The position numbers and the translations under genes were made by a program. A DNA stretch of 43,608 nucleotides from an uncultured Prevotellaceae bacterium (GTDB taxonomy: Bacteria; Bacteroidota; Bacteroidia; Bacteroidales; Bacteroidaceae), in NCBI GenBank assembly GCA_947303855.1, contig CAMYZO010000020.1:1-43608 (forward strand), given 5' to 3'. How positions within the stretch are numbered: position 1 is the stretch's first letter; the number at the start of each line of letters is the position of its first letter. This document shows positions 40,808-43,608 of the stretch, piece after piece. The notes under the pieces are model-generated. The model was not told the DNA's origin. It ran no database searches and saw only the letters and a list, made by a program, of their open reading frames with translations.

Positions 40808-41398
40808 ATGAGCCCTTTTATTTTAGCATTAATTATTACCGTGTTTGGGCTTGCCGGATGGGGGTCGTATACATTTAACTTGCAAAAGAGAAATTGCGGA
40901 GTCATATTCCAAGCATTGGAGACGATACACCTATTAGACACAACAGTCAAAAGAGACATATTCTTTTCACGATTTTCATTCCTGAGGAAAATTGCCCCAT
41001 CACTAATTGATGGAAGTCAAAAGGCCTCATATCCGAAATGGTTGGAAATTGCGTTTAATGAATACAAGAACAAGTATTATGACAGAGATATAACAGAACA
41101 TCAAAAACAGATATTAACATATCCAGAACAAATCCTTACTTCGGAGTTTAGAGGACAGCAATATGTTAGGTGGTTCAAACACTTTTGTGACACGAAGGAA
41201 AATGAGATACAGGCTCTAAAGACTGAATCCGCAAAGCAGCGTAGGCGAGATCAAGCCTTAGAATGCGCTAAATATCTTTTGGGGGATCTAATGAGCAAGG
41301 AGTATTATCCCTATCACTCGCAAATAACTAAAGAACTTATGCGATTTGACATTAATCTGAATATTGACTATAGCAAAAGGCTTGATATTATTTCGTAA
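40808..41398 (+). CDS. Accessory membrane-anchored protein (lysogenic conversion candidate)
   Basis: A 196-residue protein expressed from the repressor operon. An N-terminal transmembrane helix (FILALIITVFGLAGWGSYTF) is followed by a cytoplasmic helical domain (WLEIAFNEYKNKYYDRDITE, QYVRWFKHFCDTKENEIQAL). The DNA is AT-richer than that of the phage core. Genes placed between repressor and left end and expressed in the lysogen are often superinfection-exclusion or defence genes; that role is an inference. No catalytic motif found. Confidence 0.72.
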   Translation: MSPFILALIITVFGLAGWGSYTFNLQKRNCGVIFQALETIHLLDTTVKRDIFFSRFSFLRKIAPSLIDGSQKASYPKWLEIAFNEYKNKYYDRDITEHQKQILTYPEQILTSEFRGQQYVRWFKHFCDTKENEIQALKTESAKQRRRDQALECAKYLLGDLMSKEYYPYHSQITKELMRFDINLNIDYSKRLDIIS

Positions 41399-41439
41399 GA
41401 TTACCTCGAAGCGTACCTCCATGCAGCCACCTCAGGGCT

Positions 41440-41462
41440 CCCCCCTGGCCCCCTCCCCCCCC
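41440..41462 (-). other. G-quadruplex-forming tract
   Basis: On the minus strand runs of G8, G5 and G6 are separated by A and CCA, enough for a four-run quadruplex. A further G9 run lies on the plus strand at 41545-41553. The 41399-41716 stretch holds no gene. Confidence 0.5.
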
Positions 41463-41619
41463 TCCTGAAATGGGCTCTGAAAATGTTAAAATGCTGATTC
41501 TCACGTAATAATATAAGGTGTATTTCAAAAATAGGGCTGCTTATGGGGGGGGGCTAACAGCCGATTTTCGACCGCTTTAACAATTATTGTATCGACTCCC
41601 CCCTCTGTTTAACACATAA

Positions 41620-41698
41620 TTTTTGGGTAATTTGACACCCTAAACTTCAAAAACTGACACCCTAAACTGACACCCTAAACGACACCCTAACCCAAAAA
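41620..41698. repeat. Four GACACCCTAAAC iterons inside an inverted repeat
   Basis: GACACCCTAAAC occurs at 41634, 41656 and 41669, with a shorter fourth copy GACACCCTAAC at 41681. The group is enclosed by TTTTTGGGT (41620-41628) and ACCCAAAAA (41690-41698). It is likely a protein-binding cluster near the phage left end, perhaps an enhancer or operator. Confidence 0.65.
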
Positions 41699-41716
41699 TC
41701 GGCTTTTTTGACCACG

Positions 41717-41739
41717 AAAAAAGGGGCCCGAAAGCCCCT
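41717..41739 (-). terminator. Intrinsic terminator of the left-end gene
   Basis: On the minus strand AGGGGC, loop TTTCGG, GCCCCT and then TTTTTT form a strong terminator about 75 bases beyond the stop codon of the 41814-42041 gene. Confidence 0.8.
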
Positions 41740-41748
41740 CTGTAACTG

Positions 41749-41785
41749 TCCTGTATGCCGGCGTATCACGACGGCTAAAAACGCC
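41749..41785 (+). repeat. Dispersed hairpin element, copy D
   Basis: TCCTGTATG precedes GCCGGCGT (41757-41764), loop ATC and ACGACGGC (41768-41775), then TAAAAACG. One of eight stem positions is mismatched. The TAACTGTCCTGTATG context is nearly identical to copy C. Confidence 0.68.
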
Positions 41786-41813
41786 TTTCAAATGGCCTTC
41801 TGAGCCTCTTTAA

Positions 41814-42041
41814 TCACCCTTCCTTATCACCTGCCTCGCGATGGCAAGAAATCAGCGTAGATGCCTTTATTACAGCCTTTTCGTTGTGTACAACATGCCC
41901 TTTTCCAAGCCCTGCATTAAGCAACCAATGTTTGCTCACTCCGATGTCCTCACGGTCTAAAACCGTAAACACCGCTGAAATACTGCTGAAATAGTAGTCT
42001 TTTCGCTTACCTATCAAATGCACATGCACTACCTTTGCCAT
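41814..42041 (-). CDS. Small conserved-type phage protein (75 aa)
   Basis: A 75-residue protein (KVVHVHLIGKRKDYYFSSIS, VLDREDIGVSKHWLLNAG) that resembles short Bacteroidales mobile-element proteins of unknown function. It has its own promoter and terminator and lies between the iterons and the phage left end, so it is probably expressed in the lysogen. No domain assigned. Confidence 0.65.
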   Translation of the reverse strand: MAKVVHVHLIGKRKDYYFSSISAVFTVLDREDIGVSKHWLLNAGLGKGHVVHNEKAVIKASTLISCHREAGDKEG

Positions 42042-42067
42042 ATCTGGATCTTTCCGTTTATCGCTTG

Positions 42068-42097
42068 CAAAGTTACTAAATAATTCTTATATACAAG
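42068..42097 (-). promoter_or_regulatory. Promoter of the left-end gene
   Basis: On the minus strand CTTG (42097-42094), 18 bases, TAACTTTG (42075-42068), 26 bases before the ATG at 42041. Confidence 0.65.
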
Positions 42098-42270
42098 GTT
42101 TTTGAAATTTATATTTTTGAAATTGACTCAAAAAAAAATAGCCAGGCAGTCGGCCCAGCCATATTCATAAACCCAACTTCCGCACACGTTATTCAAGCCT
42201 TTCACATCGCCGTGCACACGTTTTGATCCTAAAATCAAAGCAAAATCAAGCCAAATCCAACTTTTTGAGC

Positions 42271-42383
42271 GTTTCGTTTTTCGTGCTTTTCACTCTCTCA
42301 ATCTCCCGAAACCCTAATAAACAAAGGGCATTCAGACGTTTTCGACTATCTAACCTCTATAAACGTTTCGTTCTGTGCCCTAT
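42271..42383. promoter_or_regulatory. Phage left end: dispersed transposase-binding sites
   Basis: The inverse of the right-end motif occurs at 42365-42370 (GTTTCG, in CGTTTCGTTCTG), 42338-42344 (GTTTTCG) and 42271-42280 (GTTTCGTTTT). The spacing is wider than at the other end, as in the Mu left end. From 42044 to 42270 I see no gene besides the promoter above. Confidence 0.62.
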
Positions 42384-42389
42384 AAGAAT
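42384..42389. repeat. Target-site duplication, right copy
   Basis: AAGAAT adjoins the phage end and matches 7879-7884. It lies inside the broken radical SAM gene. Confidence 0.65.
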
Positions 42390-42853
42390 CTGGAATCTTG
42401 AACAAGCCCTTCTCGTAGAGGAACAGTGTCCAGAGGTGATCCTTCAGATTAAAAGTCGTATCGGAGTCTTTGTATTGCTCGAACTTCGTCCAGCATTTTT
42501 CGAGGAATTCACGGTAGCGCTGCGGCTCTATGTGCCAGGTCTCTTGGTGTGCCCGGTCTTCGGATGTTGGGCAGTAGCGGCCAAAGGCGAAGATGTCGGC
42601 CTTGTGCTCTACGATGACGTCAATCAACTGCGGTATCTCATCGATATTCGCAGCCGAGAAAGAACCGGGTTTACGGAATCGGTCGTGCGTCTCGCGCAGT
42701 CCGTCGAGTGAGAGCTGATACTTGCGGCACCGCCACCAGTCTCTCCCAAGGCATCTCAATCTGTTTCGGATGACCCTCAGAAAAGATGTAACAGTGCTTG
42801 CAACGCTGGTCGCACTCGTCAGTTATGTGCCACTGGAATGCAAAGTAGTCCAC
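42384..42853 (-). pseudogene. Radical SAM/SPASM peptide maturase remnant (ACGX type), deleted and cut by the prophage
   Basis: A GTG start at 42853 gives MDYFAFQWHITDECDQRCKHCY with the CxxxCxxC cluster of radical SAM enzymes. After MPWERLV the frame is lost: the next recognisable part, KYQLSLDGLRETHDRFRKPG, is in another frame and about 60 residues expected between are missing. A second gap of roughly 25 residues follows KPGSF. The sequence continues to LWTLFLYEKGLFKIPD and then enters the phage. The cysteine-rich SPASM end is absent on either side. The family modifies ribosomal peptides; this copy cannot work, and it was probably decaying before the phage landed. Confidence 0.82.
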
Positions 42854-42955
42854 CTCAACAATTTACGATTTAACGATTTGCGCACCTCCGCGTTAGTTAC
42901 TTACCTTTGGTAACTATTACTCATTTACAGCGACTTACAATTAATAAGTTTATAA

Positions 42956-43608
42956 TTATTTATGAAACAATCGGTGCATCATCTCTGTCAAGTCTTCGGT
43001 GAATGCCATGTAATTGTTTACGCCTTGTGTCGTCAGTTGTGGATAGTCGCGGTTGAAGCGGACGAGGGTGGTCTGCGGGAATTGTGCCGCCATGCGCTCG
43101 AAGGGGAAACGGATGATGACGGGGGTGTTGAAACCAACACCTAATTCCAGAAGCAGCATACGATGGGCGTTGGCCTGCTCTACGAACTCTTGATAGCCGC
43201 GAACCTGCTTATGCCAATGGGCATCCTCTACAAAGGTGTCATCGCAGCGGAGGTTCATCGATACAGGTCTGCAATCGGGTGTATGTGGAATCAGCTCTGT
43301 GGGGATGCGGCAGTCCTCGATGAGTGGCAGCACTTGGCTCACCCACTCCTGATTATGATACAGTTCTTTGGGACTACCAGAAGCGGGCTGGAAGTAAGCA
43401 TAATCGCCTTGTGTGGCGAAGATACGGTCTTTGTCAAAGCCTGCCTTTTCGAACTGACCATCTACATTAGTGGTGATGACAAAGTAATTCTTCTCCTTGA
43501 CCACATCGAACAACTGACGATAGAGCGGCAGAGCCTTTGGGCGATAGCGGGCGAACCAGATGTGCTTGGCCCACTGGGCCCACAGTTCTTCTTCGGTCTT
43601 GAAAGGAT
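42956..43608 (-). CDS. SirTM-type sirtuin (5' end outside the window)
   Basis: The frame is open to the window edge (PFKTEEELWAQWAKHIWFARYR before the listed residues), so the true start is beyond 43608. NAD-binding motifs are FVITTNVDGQFEKAGFD and LLLELGVGFNTPVIIRFPFE. At the catalytic histidine site of sirtuins it has Gln (FATQGDY), as in SirTM enzymes that transfer ADP-ribose to protein rather than deacylate. The zinc region is degenerate (IPHTPDCRPVSMNLRCDD), with fewer cysteines than usual. The SirTM partners (macrodomain, GcvH-like, LplA) are not visible here. Confidence 0.78.
   Translation of the reverse strand, partial: PFKTEEELWAQWAKHIWFARYRPKALPLYRQLFDVVKEKNYFVITTNVDGQFEKAGFDKDRIFATQGDYAYFQPASGSPKELYHNQEWVSQVLPLIEDCRIPTELIPHTPDCRPVSMNLRCDDTFVEDAHWHKQVRGYQEFVEQANAHRMLLLELGVGFNTPVIIRFPFERMAAQFPQTTLVRFNRDYPQLTTQGVNNYMAFTEDLTEMMHRLFHK

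Larger units (their letters stand above)
7885..42383. mobile_element. Mu-like transposable prophage (about 34.5 kb)
   Basis: The element contains a full set of Mu-type functions: MuA-like DDE transposase, MuB-like ATPase, S24 repressor, GemA/gp16-like and DUF3164 proteins, gp29/DUF935 portal, gp36/DUF1320, gpF and gpG head proteins, terminase, protease, capsid, a long-tail module and lysis genes. It is bounded by inverted transposase-site arrays and a short direct duplication, not by a tRNA or integrase att site. No gene is clearly broken, so it may be functional. Orientation: the Mu left end (repressor side) is at 42383. I see no reverse transcriptase or template repeat, unlike Bacteroides phages that carry diversity-generating retroelements. 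Confidence 0.9.

Noticed and set aside
41620..41698. CRISPR-like array
   Set aside because: The repeats are only 12 bases, spacers are 0-10 bases, and there are no cas genes.
1..43608. tRNA or rRNA genes
   Set aside because: No cloverleaf or rRNA-like sequence noticed on either strand. A tRNAscan search would settle this.

Overview
The window is a Bacteroidales chromosome segment, most likely Prevotellaceae, carrying a complete Mu-like transposable prophage of about 34.5 kb. The assignment rests on the Bacteroidetes promoter signature (TTTG about 20 bp upstream of TAnnTTTG) at many gene starts, a BACON domain, a HmuS/CobN-type protein with membrane anchors, and protein families typical of gut Bacteroidales. 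I had no database access, so the genus is an inference.

Left host flank (1-7884): a fragmentary ORF, a SNF2-family helicase whose coding sequence carries three in-frame palindromic repeat insertions, a large membrane-anchored CobN/HmuS-like protein and an Lrp/AsnC regulator. Right host flank (42384-43608): the remains of a radical SAM gene of the ACGX peptide-maturase type, with two internal deletions and then cut by the prophage, followed by a sirtuin of the SirTM type that runs off the window edge.

Prophage (about 7885-42383): both ends carry three copies of an AAACGAAA-type site. They are compact at one end and spread at the other, as in Mu, and the phage is flanked by a 5-6 bp duplication (AAGAAT). 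The Mu 'left' end, with repressor and transposase, is on the right of the window. A leftward early operon (39919 to about 31249) encodes small regulators, a MuA-like transposase, a MuB-like ATPase, a RecA-like ATPase, zinc-ribbon peptides, a GemA/gp16-like protein, DUF3164, and at its distal end gpG-like morphogenesis proteins. The S24 repressor and an accessory membrane protein run the other way. The switch between them has face-to-face promoters around an operator-like palindrome. Late genes diverge from a control region at 25472-25669. Rightward lie terminase, portal (gp29), gp36 and gpF. Leftward lie protease, capsid, lysis genes, tail tube, frameshifted tail chaperones, tape measure, tail tip and fibres.

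The most unusual features are: (1) a small-RNA gene between convergent head genes, built of two tandem hairpins presenting an identical loop motif, with its own promoter and terminator; (2) a dispersed hairpin repeated four times in the phage, whose stems covary; (3) a slippery heptamer plus hairpin at the portal/gpF junction that predicts a -1 frameshift fusion; (4) a capsid protein ending in a BACON domain; (5) a probable unimolecular spanin overlapping another gene out of frame; (6) a gpF protein with a nuclease-toxin-like tail.
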